A DNA stretch of 64,000 bases, from assembly GCA_951813605.1 (NCBI GenBank), contig OX638379.1:2118471-2182470 (forward strand). The letters are read 5' to 3'. The DNA comes from an uncultured Bryobacterales bacterium. GTDB lineage: Bacteria; Acidobacteriota; Terriglobia; Bryobacterales; UBA6623. The notes under the pieces are model-generated. The model had not been told where the DNA came from and did no database searches. It saw nothing but the letters and a program-made list of their open reading frames with translations. Of this stretch, positions 35,752 through 44,950 are shown piece after piece. How positions within the stretch are numbered: the first letter of the stretch is position 1; the number at the start of each line of letters is the position of its first letter. The translations under genes were made by a program, and so were the position numbers.

Positions 35752-37325
35752 CCGGCAAACTCCCGCTTGTTTCGGCTGTACGCCGAGCGGCACGGTCGGT
35801 CGCGCTATGGCCGAGCGGGACTCCGGCTGGTCTTGTGGCGCAAGCAGCGCTCTGGCTGGCTCTCGTCATGCTGCTCGGTTGCGCTGCGGCTCCGCCACCT
35901 TACGATCCGCCAAACATTCTGCTCGTCGTGTCTGAAGACAACGGACCGGAGCTGGGCGCCTACGGCGACCCACACGCCCGGACGCCCGTCTTGGATGGGT
36001 TGGCCCGCGAAGGGGTTCTGTTCAGGAACGCTTACGTGCCCCAAGCCGGCTGCAGCCAGTCGAGGGCAGCATTGCTCACGGGTCTCTATCCTCACCAGAA
36101 TGGCCAGATCGGCTTGGCAACCTGGAAGTTCGGCCTGTATCGTGACGACACTCCAAATATCGTCAGGAGTCTCAAGGAGGCCGGCTACCGCACCGGCATC
36201 ATCGGAAAGCTGCACATCAATCCAGCGGATGCTTTCCCATTCGACTTCGTCGAAATCCCGGGTGCTAATTTTCAAAGGAAGGATCTGAACGCCTACGCCG
36301 CATCAGCTGCGAGATTCATCGCAGCATCTGACGAGCCGTTCTTCCTATCCGTGAACTATCCCGATGCCCACCGGCCGTTTCTGCGGCAAGCCGGCGGGTT
36401 GCCCGCGGATCCGATCTCCGCAGACGACGTCGCTCCGTTGCCTTACATCGGGCTCGACTCTCCGACGCTGCGCCGAGATTCCGCCAACTACCACAATTCG
36501 ATGAGCCGGTTGGACAGCTTGGTAGGTGGCCTTCTCGAAACACTGGACAAGTCCGGAAAGTCGTCCGAGACGCTTGTGGTCTATCTGGGCGATCACGGGG
36601 CGGACCTGCTTCGCGGCAAGCGAACTTGCTACGAAGGAGGCTTGCGCGTCCCGTTGATCATGCGCTGGCCCGGGCAGCAAGCTGGGGGCCAGATTCGGGA
36701 CGAGCTTGTCTCGACAATTGACCTCGCCCCGACTCTCCTCGCGGCCGCTAGAGCCGAGCCCATTCCCGGGCTTCCGGGACGTTCCCTCGAGCCGCTGCTA
36801 GCCGGGAGATCAACCGCATGGCGGGAACATCTGTTCGCGGAGTACCATCTCCACTCGAACCACAACTACTATCCTCAGCGTTCAGTTCGGAATCGTCGCT
36901 ACAAACTGATCCAAAACTTGATGCCAAGCACCGAGAATCCGGGCCACGCGTTCACAATCGGCAGATTCGTGGGTGAAGAGGAAATTGCACGCGCTTTGAG
37001 CGAGGCTGAGGAGCACATCCAGCTCGCCTACGAGCTCATGGAGAAGCCTCCGGAGTACGAACTCTACGACTTAGCTGCAGACCCGTTCGAATTCCGTAAC
37101 CTTGCTGGACACGTGGCATACCGGGAGGCGTTCCGCGGGCTGCAAGCGGTACTGCTTGAATGGCGGGAGGAAACTTCGGATCCGTTTCTGAACCCTTCGA
37201 ACGTGGCTCGGCTAAAGGCCGAAATCGAATCGACCTTCAAGGACGGGCAATACGTGCGCCCCGCCGGCTGGACGTATCGGGATTACCTGGCACCCGACGT
37301 GCCGCCATGGACTGCGGGCCACTGA
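35748..37325 (+). CDS. Sulfatase, probable lipoprotein (CSQSR variant)
   Basis: 525-residue sulfatase. ATG 35748 is preceded by GGAGG about 9 nt upstream and overlaps the pseudogene stop. The signal segment AALWLALVMLLGC ends in a lipobox Cys45, so it should be a lipoprotein. The signature is C-S-Q-S-R (102-106, CSQSRAALLTGLYPHQNG): Gln replaces the usual Pro/Ala of C-x-P/A-x-R. Other blocks are NILLVVSEDNGPELGAYGD and GDHGADLLRGKRTCYEGG, as in heparan-N-sulfatase-like enzymes, where the C-terminal site is GDHG. Whether the variant signature is converted to formylglycine depends on the host maturase. Second gene of the four-sulfatase run. Confidence 0.92.
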   Translation: MTGKLPLVSAVRRAARSVALWPSGTPAGLVAQAALWLALVMLLGCAAAPPPYDPPNILLVVSEDNGPELGAYGDPHARTPVLDGLAREGVLFRNAYVPQAGCSQSRAALLTGLYPHQNGQIGLATWKFGLYRDDTPNIVRSLKEAGYRTGIIGKLHINPADAFPFDFVEIPGANFQRKDLNAYAASAARFIAASDEPFFLSVNYPDAHRPFLRQAGGLPADPISADDVAPLPYIGLDSPTLRRDSANYHNSMSRLDSLVGGLLETLDKSGKSSETLVVYLGDHGADLLRGKRTCYEGGLRVPLIMRWPGQQAGGQIRDELVSTIDLAPTLLAAARAEPIPGLPGRSLEPLLAGRSTAWREHLFAEYHLHSNHNYYPQRSVRNRRYKLIQNLMPSTENPGHAFTIGRFVGEEEIARALSEAEEHIQLAYELMEKPPEYELYDLAADPFEFRNLAGHVAYREAFRGLQAVLLEWREETSDPFLNPSNVARLKAEIESTFKDGQYVRPAGWTYRDYLAPDVPPWTAGH

Positions 37326-37490
37326 TGCGAGACATGGGAACCAAGATCCGGCAGGAGCTGTGACCAGACTGAGGACCGCTACGGAGGCTATCGGTCGTGA
37401 TCCATGCAGGGGTGCAATGATTCTGTCGGGATGGGCGAGAATCCCTGACCGCCGAGGTCGGCGCTACCCTATGGAGCGGAATTGTCCTTG

Positions 37491-38927
37491 ATGAGAGTCC
37501 AGTTGCCTCTGGCCGCGTGCCTCGCAATCCTGGCGGCATGCGCCCCAACGGAGCCCGATCGGCCCAACGTGCTGTTCCTGAGCGTCGACGACATGAACGA
37601 CTGGGTCGGCGCTCTGGGCTACGAGACCGCCCAGACGCCCCATATCGACCGGCTTGCCTCCCGGGGAACCCTGTTTGCCAACGCGCACGCCCCGTCACCG
37701 AAGTGCAACCCGTCCCGAAGCGCCATTCTGTCCGGCCTGCGACCGTCGACAACCGGAATCTACGCGAACAGCGAGTGGTGGAAACCGAATTTCCCAGACC
37801 TAGTGACGATGCCCCGCTACTTCAAGGACAACGGGTACTTCGCAGCGGGCGGAGGCAAGGTCTTCCATCACACTCCAGGATTCAACCCGCCCGACTCTTG
37901 GGACGAATACTTCGACTTGGTGGACGATCTCAAGACGGAGGGATTCCTGATTGATTACCGCCGGCCCGACAACATCTCTAGCTTCGACTGGGGCCCCCTG
38001 GACAAGTCCGACATGGAAATGGGTGACGGGGCGACGGTTCGATGGGCGGAGGAATTCCTCTCGAGAGATCACCGCAAGCCGTTCTTTCTCGCTGTGGGAC
38101 TGTTCCAGCCGCACCTGCCGTTCTACGCGCCCAGGGCGACGTACGATGCAATCGGCCCCGGCGACGCGCCGGTACCGATCGACAAGCCCGGCGATCTGGA
38201 CGACATCCCGGACCTAGGGAGGAAAATGGCGGATTTCCGGGTCGCGGACCTCGAGTTGATCCTCGAACACGACGACATGCACGAGGTCGTTCGGTCCTAC
38301 ACCGCCTGCATCCGGCATGCCGACACGTTGGTCGGGCGCATTCTCGACGCGGTGGACGCCAGCCGATACGCCGACAACACGATCATCGTGTTCTGGTCCG
38401 ACCACGGCTATCACTTCGGCGAGAAGCACCACCTCACCAAAAATACGTTGTGGGAGCGGTCGTCCCACGTGCCTCTCGCGATTGTCGCGCCAGGCCTGAC
38501 GCAACCCGGTTCGGTGAGCTCGCGCCCAGTGGGCTTGCTCAACCTGTACCCGACGTTGGTCGATCTGTGCGGCCTGCCACCTCGTGCCGACTTAGAGGGA
38601 ATCAGCTTGCGTCCCTTGCTCGAAGATCCCGCTAGCCCTTGGGATCGTCCCGCCGTCATGACATTCGGACGAGGGAATCACGCCGTTCGCTCCGAGCGGT
38701 ACCGCTACATCCGCTACGCGAACGGCGAGCAGGAACTCTACGACCACGTGGACGATCCGAACGAGTGGACCAACTTGGCTGGTGACCCGGCCCTTGCGGG
38801 AGTGATGGCCAAGCACGCCGAGTGGCTGCCTAGGGTTGACGCTGCCGCAGCGTTGCGGAAGAACTCGTTTCACTTTGACCCCGATAGCTACACGTGGAAA
38901 CGCCGGGCTAACGAGCAAGAGCGATGA
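37491..38927 (+). CDS. Sulfatase (iduronate-2-sulfatase-like), probable lipoprotein
   Basis: 478-residue sulfatase with signature C-N-P-S-R (72-76, CNPSRSAILSGLRPS). Metal blocks are NVLFLSVDDMNDW (26-38) and SDHGYHFGEKHHLTK, the latter typical of iduronate-2-sulfatase-like (IDS) enzymes (YHFGEKHHL). The N-terminus ends in LAILAAC, a lipobox with Cys17. The frame can open at TTG 37482, but ATG 37491 is preferred. The stop overlaps the next sulfatase start by ATGA, so they are co-translated. IDS-type enzymes cleave 2-O-sulfate from uronic acids; the substrate here is likely a sulfated polyuronide or fucan-like glycan (inference). Confidence 0.93.
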   Translation: MRVQLPLAACLAILAACAPTEPDRPNVLFLSVDDMNDWVGALGYETAQTPHIDRLASRGTLFANAHAPSPKCNPSRSAILSGLRPSTTGIYANSEWWKPNFPDLVTMPRYFKDNGYFAAGGGKVFHHTPGFNPPDSWDEYFDLVDDLKTEGFLIDYRRPDNISSFDWGPLDKSDMEMGDGATVRWAEEFLSRDHRKPFFLAVGLFQPHLPFYAPRATYDAIGPGDAPVPIDKPGDLDDIPDLGRKMADFRVADLELILEHDDMHEVVRSYTACIRHADTLVGRILDAVDASRYADNTIIVFWSDHGYHFGEKHHLTKNTLWERSSHVPLAIVAPGLTQPGSVSSRPVGLLNLYPTLVDLCGLPPRADLEGISLRPLLEDPASPWDRPAVMTFGRGNHAVRSERYRYIRYANGEQELYDHVDDPNEWTNLAGDPALAGVMAKHAEWLPRVDAAAALRKNSFHFDPDSYTWKRRANEQER

Positions 38928-40423
38928 TTCCCCGACGACAATTCCTTTCCTATGGACTCGGCGCGGCAGCGGCCGGATCGTCGGACCAGAGCACTGGCGG
39001 TCACCGATTCAACGTGTTGTTCATCGCCGTCGACGACCTACGGCCGGAACTCGGCTGCTACGGCAACAACCTGATTCACGCGCCCAACGTCGACCGGCTG
39101 GCGGAGCGCAGCCTCGTGTTCCGGCGGGCCTACTGCCAGGCTGCGGTTTGCGGCCCCTCGCGAGCATCGCTGCTGACCGGCCTGCGCCCGGACACAACCA
39201 AGGTGTGGGGCAACAGGGCGCATTTTCGACAGACGATGCCTGATCTGGTCACGCTTCCCCAGGCATTCAAGCAGTCCGGGTACCGCACCGAGGCAATCGG
39301 AAAGGTGCTGCACGGGAACAAGGCCGATCGTCCTTCGTGGAGCGTTCCTGCTTGGCCTCCCGGCGGACGGCAGGCCGGGATGCAGTATGTCGACGAAGAC
39401 ACTTTCCGAGAAATGCGCGCCGGGAATCCGAACCGCGCTTGGACTGGTGGGGAGATCCCCACGCTCGAATGGAAGAAGCGCAACTCATGGCAGGCACCGG
39501 AAGTGCCCGACAACGCTCTGCAAGACGGCCAGGTTGCCGACCGGGCCGTGGAGGCGCTTCGCCGCGTGCGGGACATTCCCTTCTTCCTTGCCGTGGGATT
39601 TCAGAAGCCGCACTTGCCCTTTACCGCGCCCAAGAAGTACTTCGATCTGTACGATCCGAGCGATCTTCCAGTGGCGGTGGATTCCCGTCCGCCGCTTGGG
39701 GCGCCGGACACTGCCTTCACAAGGTGGCAGGAACTCCGGGGATACACGGACATACCGGACCGGGGCCCTCTGCCTACTGGAAAGGCGCGCGAACTGATCC
39801 ACGGCTATTACGCTGCGACGAGCTACATGGACGCTCAGCTCGGCCGCGTATTGGACGAGGTCGAATCGCTCGGTCTCGCTGACCGGACGGTGGTGATCTT
39901 GTTCGGCGACCACGGTTGGCACTTGGGGGAGCAGGAGCTTTGGGGCAAGACCACCAACTTCGAACTTGACGCCCGGGCTCCGCTGATGTTGCACGTGCCG
40001 GACATGGCAACCCAGGGGCAGACCTGCCACCGGATCGTCGAGTTCGTCGACATGTATCCAACGTTGTGCGAGGCGTGTGGTATCGCATCACCTTCGGGAC
40101 TGGAAGGAACCAGCATGATGCCGTTGCTGCAAGATCCCGAGCGGCCTTGGAAATTGGCTGCGTTCAATCAGATTCCAAGGCCCTATCTGGCGGACCAAGA
40201 CTGGAAGCTAATGGGACACAGCATGCGCACCGATCGCTACCGGTACACGGAATGGGTGGATCGAGACGGTGCCGTCAGGGCGAGGGAACTCTACGATTTC
40301 GAGATCGCACCCACCGAGACGACGAATCTCGCCGAGAACAGCGACTACAGATCTTTTTCCGATGCGCTTGCCATGCAGCTACGGGCTGGCTGGCGCGCGG
40401 CGCAGCCGAGGGTCGACCAATAG
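38924..40423 (+). CDS. Sulfatase (iduronate-2-sulfatase-like), Tat-exported
   Basis: 499-residue sulfatase, signature C-G-P-S-R (76-80, CGPSRASLLTGLRPDTTKVW). N-terminal metal block NVLFIAVDDLRPELGCYG (30-47) and C-terminal GDHGWHLGEQELWGKTT are characteristic of the iduronate-2-sulfatase group. The Tat signal PRRQFLSYGLGAAAAG starts at residue 3. It is coupled by ATGA to the preceding lipoprotein sulfatase. Adjacent paralogues therefore use different export routes, lipoprotein and Tat, suggesting different final locations for related activities on one glycan (inference). Confidence 0.93.
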   Translation: MIPRRQFLSYGLGAAAAGSSDQSTGGHRFNVLFIAVDDLRPELGCYGNNLIHAPNVDRLAERSLVFRRAYCQAAVCGPSRASLLTGLRPDTTKVWGNRAHFRQTMPDLVTLPQAFKQSGYRTEAIGKVLHGNKADRPSWSVPAWPPGGRQAGMQYVDEDTFREMRAGNPNRAWTGGEIPTLEWKKRNSWQAPEVPDNALQDGQVADRAVEALRRVRDIPFFLAVGFQKPHLPFTAPKKYFDLYDPSDLPVAVDSRPPLGAPDTAFTRWQELRGYTDIPDRGPLPTGKARELIHGYYAATSYMDAQLGRVLDEVESLGLADRTVVILFGDHGWHLGEQELWGKTTNFELDARAPLMLHVPDMATQGQTCHRIVEFVDMYPTLCEACGIASPSGLEGTSMMPLLQDPERPWKLAAFNQIPRPYLADQDWKLMGHSMRTDRYRYTEWVDRDGAVRARELYDFEIAPTETTNLAENSDYRSFSDALAMQLRAGWRAAQPRVDQ

Positions 40424-40670
40424 CGGGCACCGCAGCCCGGAGGTCCAATTGCCGGATCAGCCGGTCTGTTACCAGGTGTCCACAAACGGCATCTTGTACT
40501 TCACCGGTCGCCCGCGCTTGCGCTTGCCTGGTCCTCGGTTCTAGAGGATGTGCCTGCCTGCTTGCGACTGTAGCCCCGCCCACGAGCCCGCCTCCCAGCT
40601 GGGCGGAACCACGGATGTCCTACACTTTTTCTCACATTTCCCCAGAATTCTCTTGACACCGCCCACGAAA

Positions 40671-40726
40671 GCTCATCTCTGGTTGGAAACAACCCCCTCG
40701 TTCAGGCTCACCTCTCGTTGGACAAC
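40671..40726 (+). repeat. Imperfect direct repeat, possible operator
   Basis: GCTCATCTCTGGTTGGAAAC (40671-40690) is repeated as GCTCACCTCTCGTTGGACAA (40706-40725), start-to-start distance 35 bp, about 170 bp before the receptor start. Spacing near three helical turns would suit a tandem regulator site. No known operator recognised. Confidence 0.4.
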
Positions 40727-40834
40727 GCTTAAACTGCGCATTCAAGCTTTGCTGTGATACGGTTCATGGGGGACGCTTGATCTGGCCAAGACACGGCGAT
40801 AGCCGGTTTTCCTTTCGTATATAGTTTGCGTTCC

Positions 40835-40840
40835 AGGAGG
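40835..40840 (+). promoter_or_regulatory. Ribosome binding site of the TonB-dependent receptor
   Basis: AGGAGG, 6 nt before the ATG at 40847. It decides that start against upstream in-frame codons from 40826. Confidence 0.85.
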
Positions 40841-40846
40841 CTCAAC

Positions 40847-43800
40847 ATGCTTTCAGCACGCTTCTGTCGCTTCATTGCGCTCAATGCTCTTGCCGCGACG
40901 ATCTGCTTCGCCCAGACTTCGGGCATCCAAGGGGTCATCACAGACTCGACCGGCGGTGTCATTCCAGCCGCCATGGTCACCGTGGAGAACGTCGCCACGG
41001 GTGTGGAGTACGAGGCCCAGTCGAACGAGACAGGCTTGTATTCAGTTCCGTTTCTCAGTCCGGGCACCTATACGCTGACTGCTCTGACCGAGGGCTTCGC
41101 GCCATCCACGCAAGAGAATCTCAAGCTCGACGTGCAGCAGATCGCGCGCGTGGACTTTACCCTGTCCGTGGGAACCGTCGCCGAAGTCGTCGAGGTTTCG
41201 GCAGCGGCGGCGTTGCTCGAGTCAGAACAGGCGGCCATGGGGCAGGTCATCGAGAACCAGCGCATCGTCGAGATGCCGCTGAACAAGAGGAACTACCTGG
41301 AGCTGGCGCAACTTTCAGTCGGCATTCTTCCCGGCGCGACCGTCGGCGCGGGCACGCGCCCTGGCCGCAACGAAGCGGGCTTTGTCGGGATGGGCATGCG
41401 CGGCTACCAGAACAACGTGATGATCGATGGCATCGACAACGGATCGCGCGCGGGCGGCGGGCCGTTGGGGTTCGAGGCGCAAGCCAGCAAGCCCTCCGTG
41501 GACGCGGTTGGCGAATTCAAGGTCGTTACGAACAACATGTCCGCCGAGTACGGATTTCGCATGGGCCCAAAGGTATTGGTGTCAATCAAGTCCGGATCCA
41601 ACGAATTGCACGGCAGCGCTTTCGAGTTCATCCGTAATGACAAGCTTGATGCCACCAACTTCTTTGCCAACCGCTCCGGCGCGGAAAAGCCCACGCTCCG
41701 CCAGAATCAGTTCGGTGGCACGCTGGGCGGGCCGATCATCAAGAACAAGACATTCGGGTTCTTCAGTTACCAGGGCACGCGAATTCGACTGGGGCGGAGC
41801 TTCCTCGGCACGGTTCCCAGCAGCCTTGCCCGAAGCGGCGATTTCTCGATGGAGCGCGCCAACTTCAACCAGATCTTCGACCCGGCGACCACCGTGGGGA
41901 CCGGTGCTGCCGCGATCCGCGAGCCGTTTCCGAACAACACGATCCCGGCGCCCCGCTTCGACCCGGTCAGCACACCGCTGCTCTCGCGCTACCCATCGTC
42001 CAATGTCGCAGGCCGGGAGTTCGGGTTCAACAACTACTTCCGGGCTCCTTCCGACGCCGACGACACCGACCAGTACGACTTTCGCGTCGACCACAACCTG
42101 CTTGACAGCGACCGCTTATTCTTCCGCATGAGCATACGGCGCCAGTTTCGCGTAAACCAAAGCCCCTTGCCGGTTGAAGCCGGAGGTCAAGGCGGGCAGA
42201 CAGTCGACCTCAATGGAGACAATCTGGCCTTTAACTGGACGCATTCGTTCTCGCCGACGCTGCACAATGAAGCGCGCTTCGGCTTCACCCATTTCCCGAC
42301 GCGTTTTGACACGCTGATCCAGGAGCCGCTCAACGACCAACTAGGAATCAAGGGTGCTCCGGGAGATACCTTCGGGGATGGCTTTGACCAAGGTTTCAGC
42401 TACTTCAACATCAACGGCTACAACAATCTCGGAACCCCCTGCTGCTGGCCAAACATCAACAACATGGACAACATTCAGATCGTGGACAACCTGTTGTTGC
42501 AGAAGGGCAGCCACGGCATCAAGATCGGGTTTGACTACCGGCGCCTCAACATTTTCCGCGAAGCGATGCGCTTCCGGCGAGGGCAGTTCCTGTTCAATCG
42601 AGTCTTCACGGCCGAGCAGCCAAACATCGGCGGCAGCCGCGCTCGCACCGGCAACGGCCTTGCCGAGATGATGCTAGGCACGGTTGGGCAGACCCGAGTG
42701 GGCAACCCGGCGGGCGAGAACGCGGTCGTGCCTTATACGGGGATCTACATCCAGGACGACTGGAAGGTGACGCCCAAGCTGACGTTGACCCTGGGCCTGC
42801 GCTGGGAGCTGTTCAACCGCGGCTACTACCCGAAAGGCCACGTTCCCGGCCGCACCGGCGTGAGCAACTACATCACCGCCTACAACGGTTTGACGGCAGG
42901 CCAGGAGGAGTTCTGGGATCGGCCGGTCGACGGCAGCGATTGCGGATGCGAGAACGATCTCAACAACTTCGCCCCGCGCGTGGGAATCGCCTACCGGCTT
43001 AATGAAAAGACCGTGATCCGCGCGAGCGCCGGCATGTTCTATGGCGAGGGCGACATCGTTACGGATGGCTCTGCCTGGTCCCGGCAGGTCCCGGATTTCA
43101 CCGAGATCATCACTCCCACCTTTGACAACATCACGCCAGTGACTCTTGTCAAGGATGGATTCCTGCCGGTAACTCTTCCGGCAGCGGAACCGCTGCCGAA
43201 TACCGGCGCCTCGGCCTCCTATCGCAGCCAGCCAACGCAGTATGCCTCGCAGTGGTTCATTGACATTCAACGAGAGCTGCCTGAGGACACCGTTTGGATC
43301 ATCGGCTACCAGGGCTCGAGCACGCACTTCATGCAGTATCGGTTCGATATCAACAACCCGGGGCCGCACCCAACGATCCCGGCAAACCGGCGGCGGCTAA
43401 GGCCGCAGCGGACAGGCGTCACGCTCGGGGAGCCCGGTGCCAACGCCAGCTACAACGCGTTGGTCACACGCCTTGAAAAGCGTTTCAGCAAAGGGGTAAC
43501 GTTCCTAACCTCGTATACGTGGTCCCACAACATCGACAACAACACCCAGTTCCTGGATACTGGCCTGTTCAACGTAGCCAATCACTACGACCGCGGAGCG
43601 GAGCGTGCGAGCGCAAATATCGACATGACGCAGAGCTTTACGAGCAGCTTCACCTGGCAGTTGCCGTTTGGCAAGGACCGTGCGTTCGGTTCTAACTGGG
43701 GTGGGGTCGCGGACGCGATCTTGGGCGGCTGGCAGGTAGGCGGGATCGTTGCCCTGCGAGCGGGATTCCCTTTCGAAGTCGCCTTTCCTGGCGATCCGCA

Positions 43801-44158
43801 GAACTCGGGCACCACCAACCGTGGAGACCGCGTAGGCAGCGGCAAACTGAGCAATCCGACCATTGACAACTGGTTTGATCAGTCAGCTTTCGTGGTGAGC
43901 GCACCGGGCGTATACGGAACGACTGGTCGCAACCCATTGCGCGGCCCCGGGAGCAAGAACTTCGATTTCATGCTGGGCAAGCGTTTCCGGATGCCTTCGG
44001 AAGGTCACATCGTGCAGCTCCGGTTCGAGGCGTTCAACCTCACCAACACGCCTCAATTTGGACAGCCCAATGGAGGCATGCTACGGGCAGCCACTGGCAC
44101 GATCAACCGGGCCGGAGAGCCCCGGAGGATCCAGTTCGGGCTGAAGTACCTGTTCTGA
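40847..44158 (+). CDS. TonB-dependent receptor, Oar-like, with N-terminal carboxypeptidase-regulatory-like domain
   Basis: 1103-residue outer-membrane receptor. A signal peptide ends near CFAQ (residue 22). Residues about 24-105 form a carboxypeptidase-regulatory-like beta-sandwich (GIQGVITDSTGGVIPAAMVT, NETGLYSVPFLSPGTYTL). A TonB plug (about 125-240; MPLNKRNYLELAQLS, GYQNNVMIDGIDN) and a long barrel follow, ending FGLKYLF with a terminal Phe as expected for Bam recognition. This architecture is greatly expanded in Acidobacteriota. Substrate is presumably an oligosaccharide or other large solute; the neighbouring sulfatases make a glycan plausible but do not prove it. No SusD-like partner is present. 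Confidence 0.93.
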   Translation: MLSARFCRFIALNALAATICFAQTSGIQGVITDSTGGVIPAAMVTVENVATGVEYEAQSNETGLYSVPFLSPGTYTLTALTEGFAPSTQENLKLDVQQIARVDFTLSVGTVAEVVEVSAAAALLESEQAAMGQVIENQRIVEMPLNKRNYLELAQLSVGILPGATVGAGTRPGRNEAGFVGMGMRGYQNNVMIDGIDNGSRAGGGPLGFEAQASKPSVDAVGEFKVVTNNMSAEYGFRMGPKVLVSIKSGSNELHGSAFEFIRNDKLDATNFFANRSGAEKPTLRQNQFGGTLGGPIIKNKTFGFFSYQGTRIRLGRSFLGTVPSSLARSGDFSMERANFNQIFDPATTVGTGAAAIREPFPNNTIPAPRFDPVSTPLLSRYPSSNVAGREFGFNNYFRAPSDADDTDQYDFRVDHNLLDSDRLFFRMSIRRQFRVNQSPLPVEAGGQGGQTVDLNGDNLAFNWTHSFSPTLHNEARFGFTHFPTRFDTLIQEPLNDQLGIKGAPGDTFGDGFDQGFSYFNINGYNNLGTPCCWPNINNMDNIQIVDNLLLQKGSHGIKIGFDYRRLNIFREAMRFRRGQFLFNRVFTAEQPNIGGSRARTGNGLAEMMLGTVGQTRVGNPAGENAVVPYTGIYIQDDWKVTPKLTLTLGLRWELFNRGYYPKGHVPGRTGVSNYITAYNGLTAGQEEFWDRPVDGSDCGCENDLNNFAPRVGIAYRLNEKTVIRASAGMFYGEGDIVTDGSAWSRQVPDFTEIITPTFDNITPVTLVKDGFLPVTLPAAEPLPNTGASASYRSQPTQYASQWFIDIQRELPEDTVWIIGYQGSSTHFMQYRFDINNPGPHPTIPANRRRLRPQRTGVTLGEPGANASYNALVTRLEKRFSKGVTFLTSYTWSHNIDNNTQFLDTGLFNVANHYDRGAERASANIDMTQSFTSSFTWQLPFGKDRAFGSNWGGVADAILGGWQVGGIVALRAGFPFEVAFPGDPQNSGTTNRGDRVGSGKLSNPTIDNWFDQSAFVVSAPGVYGTTGRNPLRGPGSKNFDFMLGKRFRMPSEGHIVQLRFEAFNLTNTPQFGQPNGGMLRAATGTINRAGEPRRIQFGLKYLF

Positions 44159-44490
44159 ACCCTCGCCAACGCAGGAGTCCCCGCATCGAGCGCTCGGGCT
44201 TGGACCTCCTGCAGTTGAGTTCCGTACTGGTGTAGTCCGGGTCCCGGGGTCGGCCGTGGATGGCCCTCGCGGGCCAGCATCGCCCGGATGAGCTGAAGCC
44301 CGTCACGGCTCAGCGGGTTGCTCTCCAGCAGCGGCCACGCTTCTTCGGCCGGAAATCTCTAGAGCCTGGATGGGGAAGCCCCCTAGCCGCTGGCACAAAC
44401 GCCGAAGTTGCGAAACGTTCCTGACACAACTCTGGGATTGTGTGCCGGGGCAGGGCGCGTCACGCTGGCACTGATGCGCGAAGCGAGACC
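44159..44490. other. Intergenic region, possibly further decayed coding sequence
   Basis: 332 bp between the receptor stop and the biotin carboxylase remnant. On the minus strand an open stretch with protein-like composition (about 44160-44350; includes NPLSRDGLQLIRAMLAREG) may be the tail of another lost gene of the same operon, but I cannot assign it to a family. Confidence 0.35.
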
Positions 44491-44789
44491 CTATACGCCA
44501 GCCACCGTCGACTCGACGAGCCAGTCCAAGACTCTCCGCAGCGCTTCCTCGTGCGTCGGTCCACAGTCCCGTGTTATCCCTGCTCGCCCGCCACACGCAG
44601 TACTTGGTCGATAGCCAGATAAGCGCGGGCGCCGGAGCCGTCCAGCCTGGCGACCTCGTCCGTTCGGCGGGTGTGGAGAGACCTGGCGTCGTCTTCGGAG
44701 TAGATTCCGACAGTCTAGATGCCGAGGTGGGAAGCTGCCGCCGCTCCGCGTATCGCGATCTCCCCGCGGTTTGCAATCAGAAGCTTCAT
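44491..44789 (-). pseudogene. Biotin carboxylase remnant (acyl-CoA carboxylase alpha subunit)
   Basis: The minus strand starts MKLLIANRGEIAIRGAAAAS, the N-terminus of biotin carboxylases (usually KxLIANRGEIAxRxxR). After a TAG at codon 25 it continues TVGIYSEDDARSLHTRR.DEVARLDGSGARAYLAIDQ, again the family's next segment, ending at a TAA (44574-44576). One base shift later comes GPTHEEALRRVLDWLVES followed by TVAGV, which resembles the C-terminal biotin carboxylase block (GPxREEAL...VxGVxTN). About 300 central residues, including the ATP-grasp core, are missing. The ATG has GGGTGAG upstream and overlaps the ancestral stop of the CoA-transferase gene (ATGA at 44789-44786). This is a once-coupled operon gene destroyed by a stop and a large internal deletion. 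Confidence 0.82.
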
Positions 44790-44950
44790 TTCACACTCAC
44801 CCTTGGCAATCTGGGCTTGGTGCCGATGATCTGGTCTCGTTCGAGTTCGGCGATTTGGCTATCTGTCAACCCGAGCATCCCGACCAGAACCTCGCAATTG
44901 TGCTGGCCCAGCGTCGGCGCGGGCCATTCGATGCCGAGTGGTTTCCCCCC
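44786..44950 (-). other. Out-of-frame C-terminal tail of the CaiB/BaiF CoA-transferase
   Basis: After a run of six C (44945-44950; G on the coding strand) the other frame reads KPLGIEWPAPTLGQHN, then VLVGMLGL and DSQIAELERDQIIGTKP, which is the usual C-terminus of CaiB/BaiF proteins. Adding one base to the run would restore ...PYRTGGKPLG and a 413-residue product ending at TGA 44788-44786. Confidence 0.82.

Larger units (their letters stand above)
40424..40846. other. Intergenic region upstream of the TonB-dependent receptor
   Basis: 423 bp. It contains an AT-richer segment (40620-40660), a TTGACA hexamer at 40653-40658 without a matching -10 at 16-18 bp, an imperfect direct repeat (separate entry) and the receptor's ribosome site. 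No gene is visible. It probably holds the receptor promoter and its control sites. Confidence 0.55.

Noticed and set aside
40653-40658. TTGACA as a -35 element for the receptor
   Set aside because: No acceptable -10 hexamer at 16-18 bp spacing.
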